A stretch of DNA of 64,000 bases, taken from Micrasema longulum. Lineage: Eukaryota; Arthropoda; Insecta; Trichoptera; Brachycentridae. Location of the stretch: positions 1 to 64,000 of the forward strand of contig JAGVSM010005053.1 of the NCBI GenBank assembly GCA_022494885.1, in the 5' to 3' direction. Below the pieces are notes generated by a model. The model was not told the origin of the DNA. It saw nothing but the letters and a program-made list of their open reading frames with translations, and searched no databases. Position 1 is the stretch's first letter, and every line of letters begins with the position of its first letter. Positions 10,453 through 21,745 of the stretch are shown one piece after another. The position numbers and the translations under genes are program-made.

Positions 10453-11762
10453 TCTATATATATAAAAGCCAATGTTTGTATGTGTGTCCTCGATAGATTG
10501 AATAACTACTGAAGCGATTTACGTGCGGTTTTCAGCGAAACGTAGAGCTTTGCCATGAGCATATTTATAGTTCTCAAAATCTTTATATTAAGTAGAAAAA
10601 AAGTTGGGAGCGTAAATGCTTTTTTCATCGTTTACCAGAGCTGCATTTGACGAGAATGTATATACAAAAAAAATTGGAAGGATGTTCTTTTTGTGTATAA
10701 AAAAGTTTATAAACAACGTTTTTTTTATGGATTCTAATTAGATTATTTCCTTAAATTTCTTATAATTTTTACCCATTTATTTGTAAGTACTGGGTTTTTG
10801 GTAATACTTAAATAATATTAACTGAAATTTAATGCATTTAAAAAAATGCATTTCTGAATAAAGTGCACCCCTGTTGGTAAGAGGAACAGAGTTAGACATT
10901 TGCAAAAAGAATTATATATTTGAATATGCATTATTTAAAGTTTTAGAAATCAATCATTAACAAGTACCTAGGTACCTACTTACTTGGCTCTTTTTAAAGT
11001 TTATCTTAACAGTTTTTATTAGTTTTCACGGCATAACCAAGCATTTTGGTTTCAAATTAAATGTCAAAACGACCAAATAGGGCAGGACTGAGCATTTGGG
11101 CATGAGTTAAGTGTCATAATTTTAGAGGGTTTTAGGTGCGTCTATGTGTATTATTAATAGGTCGATGGTTTATTTCAGAACACTAAACCTGTTTCTATGG
11201 TTACATAAAAGCTTTATGAAGAAAAGTTTTGTAAGCATACTTAATAATATTTAATCTATTAAAATAAAACGCGGCCCGACTTTTCTGCATACAAACGTAT
11301 TCCCGTATTTTCTCCCTGTATTATGGCACTAGAGTACAAATAAATATTTTTATTAAAATATTTAAAAAAATGCTAAACGTATCGTTAGAGAAACCTTTAT
11401 TCTGATACTGTGTCTAAAAAAATATCAAATCGGTTAAGATTTGAGGTGCGGAAAACGGGACAACGAAACGTTGATTTTGTCTATTCTAACAAAAGGTCTG
11501 ACATGCAGTTGTCTTTTTTGCACAGTATTGGGGAAGCATCTGCAATACAGTGACAGGAAAACAATGTTCGAATACCTATTTATAAAAATTATCTGTTCTC
11601 TCAATTTATGAAAACCAAAAAATAAAAATAATAATATGTACGCACATATTTAATTAGGAAATAACACAATAGTTAATACCAAACTTTCGATTGTGTTAAT
11701 TTAATCTATATACGAGTATGTACTCAAATCTAGCAACAGCAAAGCATTGCCGGGTTCAGTTA
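10453..11762 (+). mobile_element. Nonautonomous Helitron-like element
   Basis: The 5' end reads TCTATATATATAAAAGCCAA, followed by TGTTTGTATGTGTGTCC and CTACTGAAGCGATTTACGTG. This order is typical of insect Helitron 5' ends. The 3' end near 11730-11762 has a short hairpin (GCAA-AGCA-TTGC) followed by CGGGTTCAGTTA, resembling the GC-rich 3' hairpin and CTRR-like terminus of Helitrons. No Rep/helicase open reading frame lies inside the roughly 1.3 kb, so it would depend on proteins from elsewhere. It is also possible that the two ends belong to separate fragments. Confidence 0.65.
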
Positions 11763-12114
11763 ATTCATTATAAAATAAAAACAAATTTATGTATATGCTT
11801 GATTTTGTTCGATACAACAATGAATCAAAATTTAAATAAAATTGTTTAAATGTTAGAAAAAATATGTTTATAAGGGAAGTACTATTAAAAATGGCTATAT
11901 GGCTTTCCTAATGGATAGGGGTTCCAGGTATGAAAACAAATATTGTTTTGAATCAGAAACGAAATATTGTTTTGAACTGGGGTATTTGATTCTACCAGCT
12001 TAACAAATCTATTTAGTTGAAATCACTTTGGGCATTTAGTAAAGAAGTCGTGAAAAAAAATGAAAGTGGACACGATTTGTCTAAAATGTTTGATATATTG
12101 TAAGAAAGAATATA

Positions 12115-12664
12115 TAAAAGGAGTGTTCAATAAATACAGCATTTTAAGACTGGAACAGGTTTTCTGGGTTGTTGAGCAATGTTTGGACTAGAGGGAGATA
12201 ATTATTCTTATGCTGACATAAAGTCGATGTTAAATATTTCTAGTCTACAAAAACGTAGAACTAATATTGACTCCATATATATGTTTGGCATACTAAATGG
12301 TATAATCGATGTTCCATCATTACTGGGACAAGTAAAATTCAATATTCCGACTCATAGATTGAGAAACAATGAAGTATTGTTCATCGATCAGCATAGAACA
12401 AACTATGGCCTAAATTCTCCAATGACCCGCCTTTGTCGTATTGTTAACTCAAGACAGGATCTGGACTTTTTTTGTTTAAGTTTACAACGATTTAAACGAG
12501 CACTAAATAAATAGTCCAGATCTTGTCTCGATGTCCCTTATGTTTGTCAATGCTTCTTTCTTTCTTTTAAAAATGTTTTTAACTATTCTTTTATTGTAAT
12601 ATTTAAACCTTATAAATTGTATACATGGACAATGTCCGTTAATAAATAAATAAATAAATAAATA
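12115..12664 (+). pseudogene. Non-LTR retrotransposon reverse transcriptase C-terminus and 3' end
   Basis: An open frame at 12179-12514 encodes the end of a non-LTR reverse transcriptase polyprotein. It reads GLEGDNYSYADIKSMLNI, then INGIIDVPSLL-like text, then a terminal HRTNYGLNSPMTRLCRIVNS motif. In such elements the latter marks the post-thumb region before the C-terminus. Upstream, 12115-12178 contains frameshifted related sequence. The 3' untranslated region ends in CATGGACAATGTCCGTTAAT and an (AAAT)n tail at 12636-12664. The same tail occurs at 48120-48235 and in variant form at 20479-20820. A minus-strand relative is at 48330-48960. The element is 5'-truncated and inactive. Clade is uncertain (Jockey/CR1 group). 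Confidence 0.75.
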
Positions 12665-13182
12665 CATAAACAACTTCCGTAATCTGGCGGTGAAAATACG
12701 AAAAATTTAATTACAAGATATCTGATAAGTACATAATTACCATCCCCTTAGTTTTCTGATATTTTTTAATAAAATGCCTTGAGGTTTAAAGGTATCTACC
12801 TATTGTATAAAAAAAAGAATATAAAAAATATGTGTGTCATTCGGTACCAAAATTAATCAAATCAAGGCAACCTTTTATACGAAATAAAGTTTTGCATCGA
12901 TGTGACCGTATTTCATACCTAACGACACATTTAAGAAGTGAGTAAATAAACTATTGTAGGTTGTAGGTAAAATATTCGTATGTGATTTGACAAATTAATA
13001 TAAAAGTCATTCTTTGATAATTTTGTAAACCTTATCACATGTTGTGAAATTAGACAGAAAACTTTGTACTTTGTACGGATCGAGGCTTGTGGCGTCATAA
13101 GACCCTAATATGGAAACTCTTTCACGAAATGTGGGTTATTAGAAGTTGAGAGGGTGTTGGTGCCAACGAAATGGTAAACTTA
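12665..13182. other. AT-rich noncoding stretch
   Basis: No gene, repeat or RNA recognised between the LINE tail and the open frame that begins near 13183. Confidence 0.6.
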
Positions 13183-13533
13183 GAGAAATAACTGCCCGGG
13201 GCTCTTCGGAAAACATAACGTAGAAGGAGGTATAAGTATACTGTGGGAAGAAACGGGTGTTGAATATGCAAAAAGGCACGAATTTAAGGCCTTTTTTACT
13301 GCCAGGTATACAAAAAGAATTCGAGAAAATCGCAAAATAAGCGCAACACTAACAACTAACGGGCTTCGGAATAACTTTAGATCTCTAGCCAATTTGTCTT
13401 CAGATATCGAATATGGAATGTACTGTGTTATCTCGCTGCAAAACTGGCACAAGGCGAAATTATTTTTAATTTTAGTTTTACGTAAACTTGTTAAGATTTA
13501 CACATTGGGTTTCGTTTCCTGGTAAGATAAAAA
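13183..13533 (+). other. Unassigned open frame without a clear start
   Basis: One plus-strand frame stays open for about 115 codons. The middle part reads LWEETGVEYAKRHEFKAFF followed by ARYTKRIRENRK, which has ordinary amino-acid composition rather than AT-driven low complexity. There is no good ATG near the beginning. No family is recognised. It lies 120 bp upstream of a LINE remnant in the same orientation, so it could be decayed retrotransposon coding sequence or a chance frame. Confidence 0.3.
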
Positions 13534-13639
13534 CGTTTTTTTTTATTTGAAACATGTTTTAGATTGCGATTCTGGTAATTAAAGTAAGACTAAGCAATTC
13601 ACTTTTATTTTTATAGAAAATGATTGAGTTACAATTAGG

Positions 13640-13885
13640 ACTTCCAGTGTCAACACAAATTTGAAACTCGAGACTGAGACGAGACTCTTGTACCTCTCTG
13701 ACGATGATATCATGTGTGACTGCGGCGCAACCCAGGATGACAGCCACCTACTGACATGCCCGCTGATGGGAAAAGGCTGCGCTATTGGAGGCTTTACTGT
13801 GGCAAAAAAAACAAGGCGATATCTGTCACCGCATATTGGAGTGGCAGGGTTTGATCAAATACTAAGTTTAGCGATCGTGATTTTA
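13640..13885 (+). pseudogene. LINE polyprotein C-terminal zinc-knuckle remnant
   Basis: The frame from 13661 encodes CDCGATQDDSHLLTCPLMGK. This is the Cys-x-Cys-Gly ... His ... Cys motif found near the C-terminus of several insect non-LTR elements. A frameshift follows, and a second frame continues with LYCGKKNKAISVTAYWSG, matching the region usually found after that motif. Two frames carrying adjacent parts of one conserved tail show an inactive copy. Confidence 0.6.
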
Positions 13886-14007
13886 CTGTAGTCAACTTTT
13901 CTGCCTAGAACCAAGTGTATTCAAACATACACCATCATCTACAGTCCAAGCCGGATTTGATTCCAACTAAAATCACACTTTTTCGATTATAATACTCTCA
14001 ATTGGAA

Positions 14008-14310
14008 TCACGTAAAACCTGCAATATTATACGGTGCAGAGTAATGGTATACATCCGAAAGGCAACAATAACAACAGCTACATACAACTGAAAAAAAAAT
14101 GTAGGGCTGGGCAGGTGATGTAACATGCACAGACAGTATATCAGAGGGTCGTTCAAAGTGGCGCCGATAGCTGAAAAGCTGAATAAAAGCAGACTGAGAT
14201 GGCATGGTGACGTTATGCGTAGAAATGAAGACTATTCAGTAAGTAGTGCATTCAATATCTCAACTAAACCAGGAAGAGGCAGATGTTCCCGTCATGACAG
14301 CCCATAACAG
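14008..14310 (+). pseudogene. RTE-like LINE reverse transcriptase C-terminal remnant
   Basis: Translation gives PAILYGAE then a stop and W, continuing in frame to KVAPIAEKLNKSRLRWHGDV and MRRNEDYS. This YGAE-W ... LRW-GHV-RR order is the signature of the post-thumb region of RTE-type reverse transcriptases. The final GRPK/R motif has decayed (KPGRGRCSRH). At least two in-frame stops are present. It is independent of the LINE family seen at 33538 and 39277, from which it differs in sequence. Confidence 0.65.
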
Positions 14311-15280
14311 AAGGTCCTGGCGCTTTTGTACAAAGAGGACCTATCCTGGATGAAACAGGATAGAGGGCCAGGGAGAAAAACATTCAAGAAAAATGATAAA
14401 AATACTCTGCGGTTGGTGTACAAATGCTGTAGGTACTCTAGGTGCAAAAAACGTTTGAGAGATAAAAGTTTAAAAAGTCTTAAAAAATCCGTATGTCATT
14501 TTTCAACGTGGGACAGTCTAGTTACAGTTATTACGTTATTATATTTTTAACAGAATAAATGAGAATAATTTGTAGTTTTAATTTTGTACTTAGCGCATTT
14601 TTTTACGTTGGAAACTCTTCGTCACGGACTACTTTGTAGAAAATAGCAAAATAAAACTAACACAGTAAACAATAAAGTGTTGCGGGAGAAACGAGCGATT
14701 TAACAGCGGGGCAGGACGGATTTATGGACACGCTGTTTTGTATGAAGGGACATTGTTCATCATAAAAGGAGGAACAATAGACAACCTCCGAGCAGCCGTC
14801 AATGCGAGCATTAAAGGGACAAATTGGTCAATGTTGCGTAATTATCTGTTTATTGGCGGACATTGTGTGACTGTAGTGCTTGTTGCTAGTATTATTCGTG
14901 AAGCTTCCACCACTTTATCCCTTTGATGGTACAAAGAACATTCTACAAAGGGCTTTTATCTGAATTCATACCAAACATTACAATTATAAGCATGACATTG
15001 ATAAGTACCAACTGCGCTCTTAGGAGAATTCTTCAATTGCAAAAAAAAGAAGATGATTCCACAGTCAAGCCGCAAGGAAAAAAAGGAGGAATTGTAGGTG
15101 GGGATAAAGAGAGCGCTTAAAAAAAAAGAATAAAGAGGTAACAGAAGTTTCATTCAATTATGCGCATTCACAATAAACCAATTAGTGAATTGTAATAATA
15201 AAAAATAAAATGTTGTTAAGAGATGCTGAAGATTAAAACAATAAAAAAAAAAATCAAATTAAAAAAAAATATATATTTAC
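14311..15280. other. Probable intron or flank downstream of the host exon
   Basis: Several 60-75-codon frames on both strands (14326-14550, 14738-14926, 14923-15120) show no domain. If the exon at 15281-16028 is real, this is the start of its downstream intron on the minus strand. Confidence 0.45.
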
Positions 15281-15284
15281 CTTC
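15275..15284 (-). promoter_or_regulatory. Putative splice donor
   Basis: AAG|GTAAAT on the minus strand closely fits the animal 5' splice-site consensus. It truncates the exon before low-complexity AT sequence, where the conceptual translation becomes Ile/Phe-rich. Confidence 0.5.
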
Positions 15285-16028
15285 TCAAACCACTTCAAGT
15301 CAACGAGCAGAGCAAAGTTCAGGTGTAGAAATCTGTTGTCTTCGCAGGATCTTGCTGGGTGGAGGGCGGGGGCTATAACAGAAGGGGGGCGGGCTCTTCC
15401 AGGCCACGTGCGACGCCCAGGATTTGACTCTTGACCGTCATCCAGGTAGACCCTACCGTCATCAGAACTGAACCTGGCGCTAGTGCCACCGGAGAGAAAT
15501 CCATTATCATCGTCAGTTCCTGAACTATTCCTAAAGTGAGTGGTTCTAGGAATGTCAGATATGGTTGAGGTGGGGTTTGTATTGATGATTCGGATTGGAA
15601 TGTGCGTATTGGAGATTCTGAGATTGTCAGATCTGCTGGAGCTGGTGTTTGTAGAGACGATTCGGATATTTTGGCTGTGCGTATTGGTACCTTTATTTTG
15701 GCTATTGGTCGGTTTGACGTTTTCGTAGATGCTGATTGATTCGGGGCCATACTTGGAGCCTTCAGCGAAGGCAACTCTCGACGGACTCCGCTTAGTTTCT
15801 TGTCTGAGTGAAGATCTAGAGCCAGGTCTAGAACTGTCAGACTTTAGTCCAGATTGTAGTCTCGGTGTGAAACCCACGTCAGTTAGCGGGAATTGTGCCG
15901 GGGAGCTGCGACTGCCGCCAGCTTGAGGTTCATAGTACGAAGATCCAGTTCTGGAGCCATTGTTGGTACCGCCAGCCCCCGCCCTTGTTGCTTCTATCCT
16001 TGCCGACAGTTTTCTTGCTTTACACCCG
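15281..16028 (-). CDS. Internal exon of an unidentified host gene
   Basis: One minus-strand frame is open for about 249 codons in DNA clearly richer in G+C than its flanks. It runs into a donor site reading GAGAAG|GTAAATAT at 15281/15280. Upstream, a TGA at 16033-16031 lies just before a possible acceptor AG at 16030-16029, so the reading frame probably starts through splicing there. An AG near 16015 is the alternative. The peptide begins with basic CKARKLSARIEATR and is then rich in Ser, Arg, Gly and Thr. It includes SKYGPESISIYENVK and, later, the acidic stretch DDDNGFLSGGTSARFSSDDG. There is no transmembrane segment or catalytic motif. Composition suggests a disordered region such as a cytoplasmic tail or linker. 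I do not recognise the family. An overlapping frame at 15373-15774 is a shadow. Confidence 0.6.
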
Positions 16029-17618
16029 CTTCAACAAACATTTACGTTCGCTGGCAGTTTATTTAAAATAATTTATTGAAAAAATCTTTGGAAGATCGAC
16101 GATTATACTAATTATCTTACACGAGTTTTACGAGACTTAATTTGTTAGCTGAACACTCTCTTTAATTAAATTTACAAGCAAAAAAGGACAATAAATAAGT
16201 TGGGTAAAACGCTAAGCACATTAATTAATTCAAATGTCACATTTCAGGTACAAATAAATGTTTCATTTCCAACACAAAGGTTTACACTGAAGACACTTTT
16301 CATCCCATATTTATGTGTCCGCAAAATATTTGGGTCAGAGCGTACTGGGATAATACTTTTCGTTTTTTCTTCACGAACATTTCGATTAATCCGTATGTTT
16401 TTCTTGATAGAATAAGACTATATTTTCATTTTCCTGAGGGAGAAAAAAGGGAAATGTCATATGAATAAATGGGTAACAAGACTTTCTAGCGTTATGAGGC
16501 CTGTATAAATCACCTTGATTTTTTTTGCGGTTTCCTTTATGATTATTTTAATAAAGTTGCGGAATAATAGACGTGTAAAATGAAATAAGCTTTTGCACAC
16601 GAGTGCAAACATTTATAACGTAGGAAGGATTTTTTTTTAAGACGGGAAGTAAAAAAGTCGTAGATAATTTTTAGGTAACAATTTACGCAAATTCGAAAGC
16701 TGAATCTTCGCGGAAATAACAATATTGCATTATCAAAAGTCTACACGAAGTTACAAAATAACATTATTAATTTAAGCGTCGCAGTTTGTAGACGAAAAGA
16801 AATTGATACGTTTGAAGAATGATACAACATTTTTGCGTGCACGAAATTAATAATTTAGCAAAGTTGAAAGCTCTGTTTATTTAATACACATATATCTTTG
16901 TAAGTGACTGGTGGCGAAACCTTCTGTGAAGCGATGTAAGAGGATTTATGTTTACATTTATTAAGGAAAGAAAACATCCATTTTACCGCCAAACCGACTC
17001 ATATTAAATAAATGAAATATACCATAATACAAGATAATCCGCAAATCCATAAGTAATGTTTTAATTCAAGCACGCGTTCTCTGGACTTGTGTTATATATG
17101 AGTCGTGAATTTATTACGTACATGTAGTAAATTTTTATTAACGCTTCTTATTTTATAATAAAAGGTAAAGATGCCAAAACTAAACACGATCATATTAAAA
17201 TTGAAGGTTGAACTTAAAAAAAAAAGTTGGGTTGAATGACAATAATAAGATGTTATTAAAATAAAATTGATTACATATGCATGTTTAACTAAGCACCACT
17301 TTGGCCCAGCGCTATCACTACTCTACCACAGTAAAAATATTGAATAAACTACCTTCACTTATAAGGGAAATACAACCAATATAGGGGGGTTTTCAAGAGC
17401 CGTGTCGATGTGGCTCTGGGACAAGGTACAACGCCCTTAAAAGTAATATTATTTCATTATTAATTTCTTTTTTACTTTTGATATATATGTTTATTGTACT
17501 CGTGGGAGATATGGGCAGTGGTGATAGCGAGGTGGTCCATTGTCGGTATGTGTGTAAAACAACTAATTTAAAAAATGTATTCCACCTAAAAGTCTCGTAA
17601 AGAAAAGTTGTAATTAAT
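16029..17618. other. Probable intron upstream of the exon; nothing else recognised
   Basis: AT-rich sequence without identifiable elements. The polypyrimidine tract before the proposed acceptor is weak, which is one reason for caution about the exact 5' exon boundary. Confidence 0.5.
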
Positions 17619-18020
17619 TTAATCTTAATGACTCCCGAGGGGGTGAAATCCAGTCTTTTGTCTGCGAGCATTTGGACAAACTCAAATATTGTAATGAAAC
17701 CAACTGGTCCTAGAAGAAGTTTAAAAATGGGAAAAAATGTTTTCAGGCGTTGCCTAGTATGTGAAATAATTCAGTCAAATGAATATCTTCTCAACAATAA
17801 AGGTTTCAGCTCTTTGACTTCACTAAAATCAACAAATGGTTGAATTTAAGAAATATGGATGTTCAAACATAGGCAAAATGGTGAATGTTACACAATGTGT
17901 GGCTGGTTTAAGTGGCCACTTAAACCAGCCAATGACAAGTCATAAGCCCTGTAAATGCCTAGACTTCCATATTCCCTACTTTATGGTATTCTCCATCCCT
18001 GTTGTAATTTGTTAATCGTT
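17619..18020 (+). mobile_element. Foldback family D, copy 2 (long form)
   Basis: The order of modules is the terminal module (GGGGGTGAAATCCAGTC ... ACAAACTCAAATATTG), then ACTGGTCCTAGAAGAAGT and TTTTCAGGCGTTGCCTAGTA. Next come AAAGGTTTCAGCTC and the hairpin core, with the perfect palindrome 17901-17930. The last modules are CATAAGCCCTGTAAATGCC and CTAGACTTCCATATTCCC. This is one of the few copies retaining the internal segment, and it is a good reference for the family. Confidence 0.7.
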
Positions 18021-18823
18021 AAGAAAAGACTTAGTGGGTAACCAAAATTGTATTTAATAAAATATTATAATGGATAAACGCAGTTCTAAAGTAAAAAAGA
18101 TTATCAGAAAATGTGAAAGGAATAGTAAAATTACTATGCTATGTGCATAGTATATTGTTACAGACGCAAATTTGTATAAGTGTGGGCCGTCTGAGAACGG
18201 ATTTAAAACCATCCACACCATAAACTGCATATAAACTACAAGCAAGGCATCAACTGCGAACCAAGTTTAGTACAGAAATGATAACAGACGAGACTTGTAC
18301 CGAGGATTAAGGCTTTGTAATATTTGTCGGTTGGTTGGAGTTAGCGAGGATGTTGGGGTTAGAGAGATAAACTGGTTTTGTGATTCAACCTTAAATGTAC
18401 CACGTGATCGGTATTTCGGCTACACTGAAACTCCTGAAGATCGGGTGCCTGAACATTGAAGATTGGGGAAATTGTGTGAAAGTAGGTACAGTATTTTAAC
18501 AAGTGACCATACGATTGAAATATTTTTAATAATGAAATGTCAATATAAAATAAAATATGTACATAAATAATGATAAATGAAACTGAAATGAAAAATGTTT
18601 TTTTTTGCGGTCGAATTAAAACAGCTCCACATGTTGGGCAATGCGTTCACCTGTACGCTGGCAAATACGTATTGGCAAACGACAGTGGAGTGTATATGCG
18701 ACTGGCATAGCTGTACACGGGATGTTAAATAGGCTGGCGAGCTACAGGAATATTGTCGGTTTTTCAACACAGATTTCAAAGAGTACCGGTTAAGCGAATT
18801 GTCGAAGCGCCAACAAGTTCGTC
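18021..18823. other. Noncoding stretch; possible decayed element at 18600-18780
   Basis: The block 18600-18780 is less AT-rich and gives a 79-codon minus-strand frame (18540-18779) without known motifs. It lies directly upstream of a LINE tail and may be decayed sequence of the same insertion. Confidence 0.4.
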
Positions 18824-19068
18824 CATCTTGCAGTACGCTACAAACTAGCGTACCAGCAGAAATAAGAATCTGTACAAGTGAAGTGATGTTTCGGAAAAAT
18901 CTTAAAACCCACTTTTTATCAAAATCATTTGAATAAATTCGTAGTTCGAGATAACAAAATAAATTGTTTTGAAAAGATTAAAATATTATTTTTTGTTTGT
19001 ACAAATAGAATAACTTTGTAAAGCGCCCCTGAGGTATTTTATTACGAAAATGGCGTTATATAAGATAT
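18824..19068 (+). pseudogene. CR1/L2-like LINE C-terminus and 3' UTR, copy 2
   Basis: The frame ending at about 18938 encodes VPAEIRICTSEVMFRKNLKT and then HFLSKSFE-stop. It is closely related to the C-terminus of the LINE at 42190 (EVMFWKKLKTHLFSKSFE). The 3' UTR shares TAAAGCGCCCCTGAGGTATT and ATTACGAAAATGGCG with that copy. Both then run into (TAA)n, as expected for CR1/L2 elements, which end in short tandem repeats rather than poly-A. Confidence 0.75.
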
Positions 19069-19178
19069 CTTTAATAATAATAATAATAAAAAAAATAATA
19101 ATAAAAATAAAAATAATGATAATAATAATAATAATGATAATAAAAAAAATAATAAAAAATAAATAAATAATAATAATG

Positions 19179-19218
<40 letters not shown>

Positions 19219-19285
19219 TAATCAAATAATAATAATAATAAAAATAATAATAATAATAATATTAATAATAAAAATATTCATAATA
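19069..19285. repeat. (AAT)n microsatellite at LINE 3' end
   Basis: More than 200 bp of AATAAT with A-rich interruptions directly follow the CR1/L2 3' UTR and probably expanded from its terminal repeat. The 79-codon poly-isoleucine frame across it is not a gene. Confidence 0.9.
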
Positions 19286-20478
19286 ATAAGAGTAGAGGGC
19301 GCACGCAATTGAGTGCAATTATTCACATATTTTTCATTTGTTTTTGACATGATAGTGGCCTGAGTATGAGCTACGAAGAAACTTTTTTATTTATAGAGTT
19401 ATACTATTCAGAAAAGTGTAAATAAATTTCAGATATCATTTTTCTTTTTTTCTCGATCTTACATTTCTCGCAATTGAATGAGGAAGTTCAGTATTTTTGT
19501 TTATTATTATTTATTTGTTAATAAAATAAAACCTGAACCAATTTTTTTTAAAGTTTTGTATTTCTGAAATAATTCCGCGTGTGACGTCAGAGGTTCTACT
19601 CTGTCAGTTCTCCCGATTGGTTCGTTTACGGTAAGCAAACCGGATATCCTTCACAGCTCTTAAAAAAAAATAGGATTTGCTTAGTGTCCTTATTTATTTG
19701 CACAATACTGAATGTGTGCAAAGCAAGTTAATTTGGGAAAATACCTTTAGAAATGTGAAAGAAGAATTAATCAAAACTCGCCATGTTTTCAGAACGACGA
19801 ATTTATTTAATTTTATAAACAATTTAATAAAAGTCTTGCCAAAAGGTTTATTTATACTTAACTGAAAAATATATGACGGCATAAAATGTAGCGATACTTT
19901 CACACTAATGGAAATAGCCTCAGTCAATAAATCACACATAAGTGCAGACGTAAAAACTGCTGTAAAACGTACATTTCCAGATATGTTTTATACAATAAAA
20001 ATACTCAGTTCCTTTGTAAGGATAATGTAAAGAGAATCCTTTCAAAAATAATTCGCTGGTTCAAATTTTTGAAGGAGCTTAGAGAACAAAATAAGAAAAT
20101 ACTTTTAAAAAGTTATGGTGAATACGATATTTCAATTATATATTGCAGATAAAAATATTGTCATCAATATTTCATATATTTACGCTAGTGGTTGTGACGA
20201 GTATATCTAGACAGGTACTTCATCACATTTTTTTTGGGTGTGCACCCCGTTTGTCGATGAAATTTTGTTTCTCGATTTTCACAAACAATATGAGTTAATC
20301 TCATTTGGCTTTTTGTTACTAAATTATTAAGTTTATAAAGACTAAACTATTATACACCGCCATAAATAGATCTAGACTTGGATTTACTATTTACTTTACT
20401 TTGAGTTTTGTTTTATTTTTGTTTAAATATGTAAACATAATAATAAAAAATTGTAACAAATTTATGTTAGCAGATAGG
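19286..20478. other. AT-rich noncoding stretch
   Basis: Overlapping frames at 19677-19865 and 19694-19939 are in antisense to each other and have no motif. No repeat or RNA gene recognised. Confidence 0.55.
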
Positions 20479-20820
20479 TTCTTCATAACATACTGCTTTC
20501 GTTTTAATTCATATTGAAAAAAAAAATTTTTTTATTTTTAATATTGATAACATGCTAGTTCTGTTTCGATTCAGATTGAAATAATACATTTTAGTACTTT
20601 TAACATTCATAAAACATACTGGTTTTGTTGCATTTCATGTTAAGATATTATATTTTTGTACTGTTGATATTCAAAAAAGCAATAAACTTTATATATTGTT
20701 CCTACATTGTAATGCCTCATTAGGAAGCAAATATTTATAAACATTTATATCTATTGTTCCTACCGTGTGTTATCTCAGTAAAGATACATGGACAATGTCC
20801 GTTAATAAATAAATAAAGAA
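20479..20820 (+). mobile_element. LINE 3' end with internal tandem repeats
   Basis: The segment ends in ATACATGGACAATGTCCGTT followed by AATAAATAAATAAA, the tail found at 12664 and 48235. Upstream, 20479-20690 holds a little over three diverged copies of a roughly 60-bp unit with the pattern CATACTG-TTTTGTT-ATTCATATTGAAA. A TATTGTTCCTAC duplication follows. This is a 3' UTR variant of the same non-LTR family, without coding sequence. Confidence 0.6.
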
Positions 20821-21519
20821 CATATTGTATTATAGATTTACAATTTTGATACATCGTTCCCATATTTTTTGTCTCAATCGGAGTTTATATTTATAGAATA
20901 TTATAATAAACAAACGCTGATTAGAAAATGTGTTTTATTCAAGGATTCGTGTAGTGCATAGGGCACGTGGGATTGAGGTGATTTGTTTTGTTAAAAGGTT
21001 TTAATAGTCTCATGCTTTACTTGGCTCATCTGGTCGGTGGAAGGGAAAGTTCAGGTAGGTGCTTCGCCCCCCAGAACCTCTCCATCGCATAATGCACGGG
21101 GTACTGATTTTGTGTACCGACAGCAGCGCGACTCAATCATTATTGTTACACATTTTAAAAAAAAAATGTAGGTACATGCACTAAACTATCAATGACTTAA
21201 AAAGGAATTTACGTAGTGTTAACACAAGAAATAAAGAAATCGCCGCTGTCTGAATTATTATTCAAATACGTATATGTGTATATCATCAATGTCATACGTA
21301 TTATTATATACCTTTTTTGCATTCCATTTTTAAGCATGTATAAATTTTTATTATTTATATTTTTTTATTATGATTGTTATTATTTATATTTTTGTATTAT
21401 TATTTTGTATATTGTTTTGATTATTTTGTTTATTGTTTTAATATATTGAAGATGAATCCAAAATCTCATGGCAGGCAAAAATACACTCAAATGTATCAAA
21501 TCATCATAATATCCTTATC
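20821..21519. other. Noncoding stretch; possible SINE G tail near 20945
   Basis: GTGCATAGGGCAC at 20956-20968 resembles the reverse of the SINE G tail. The frame 21216-21449 is AT-driven. Nothing else recognised. Confidence 0.4.
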
Positions 21520-21745
21520 AGAACCCATTGGTGCATAGGGCACCACATTGGAGCATAAACTACTGCTAAGTTCAATGATCTGTTACATGAAGGAAAGGTG
21601 ATCAGTCTAACACTTCACGGGCCAATGCCCAGGGATAATTTAATATTGCAGAGTAAAACAACGTTTAAAACAAATATTTAACTTTTTACCAGCCGGAAAT
21701 TGAGCCCGAAACCTCAGGCTTGGTAAGCGAACACGCTTATTAATA
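21520..21745 (-). repeat. tRNA-derived SINE (family G), minus orientation
   Basis: On the minus strand the head has GCGTGTTCGCTTACCAAGCC and CTGAGGTTTCGGGCTCAATT, a decayed B box. The body has ACTGATCACCTTTCC and the tail has TGCCCTATGCACCAATGG. Module order matches the other G copies. Confidence 0.65.

Noticed and set aside
15373..15774. 133-codon minus-strand frame overlapping the exon
   Set aside because: Lies in a different frame inside the longer 15281-16028 frame that reaches the splice donor; a shadow.
18986..19225. 79-codon minus-strand frame of almost pure isoleucine
   Set aside because: It is the translation of the (AAT)n microsatellite at the LINE 3' end.
20479..20690. Possible CRISPR-like regularly spaced repeats
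   Set aside because: Only about three highly diverged 60-bp units with no spacer/repeat distinction, in a eukaryotic LINE 3' UTR.
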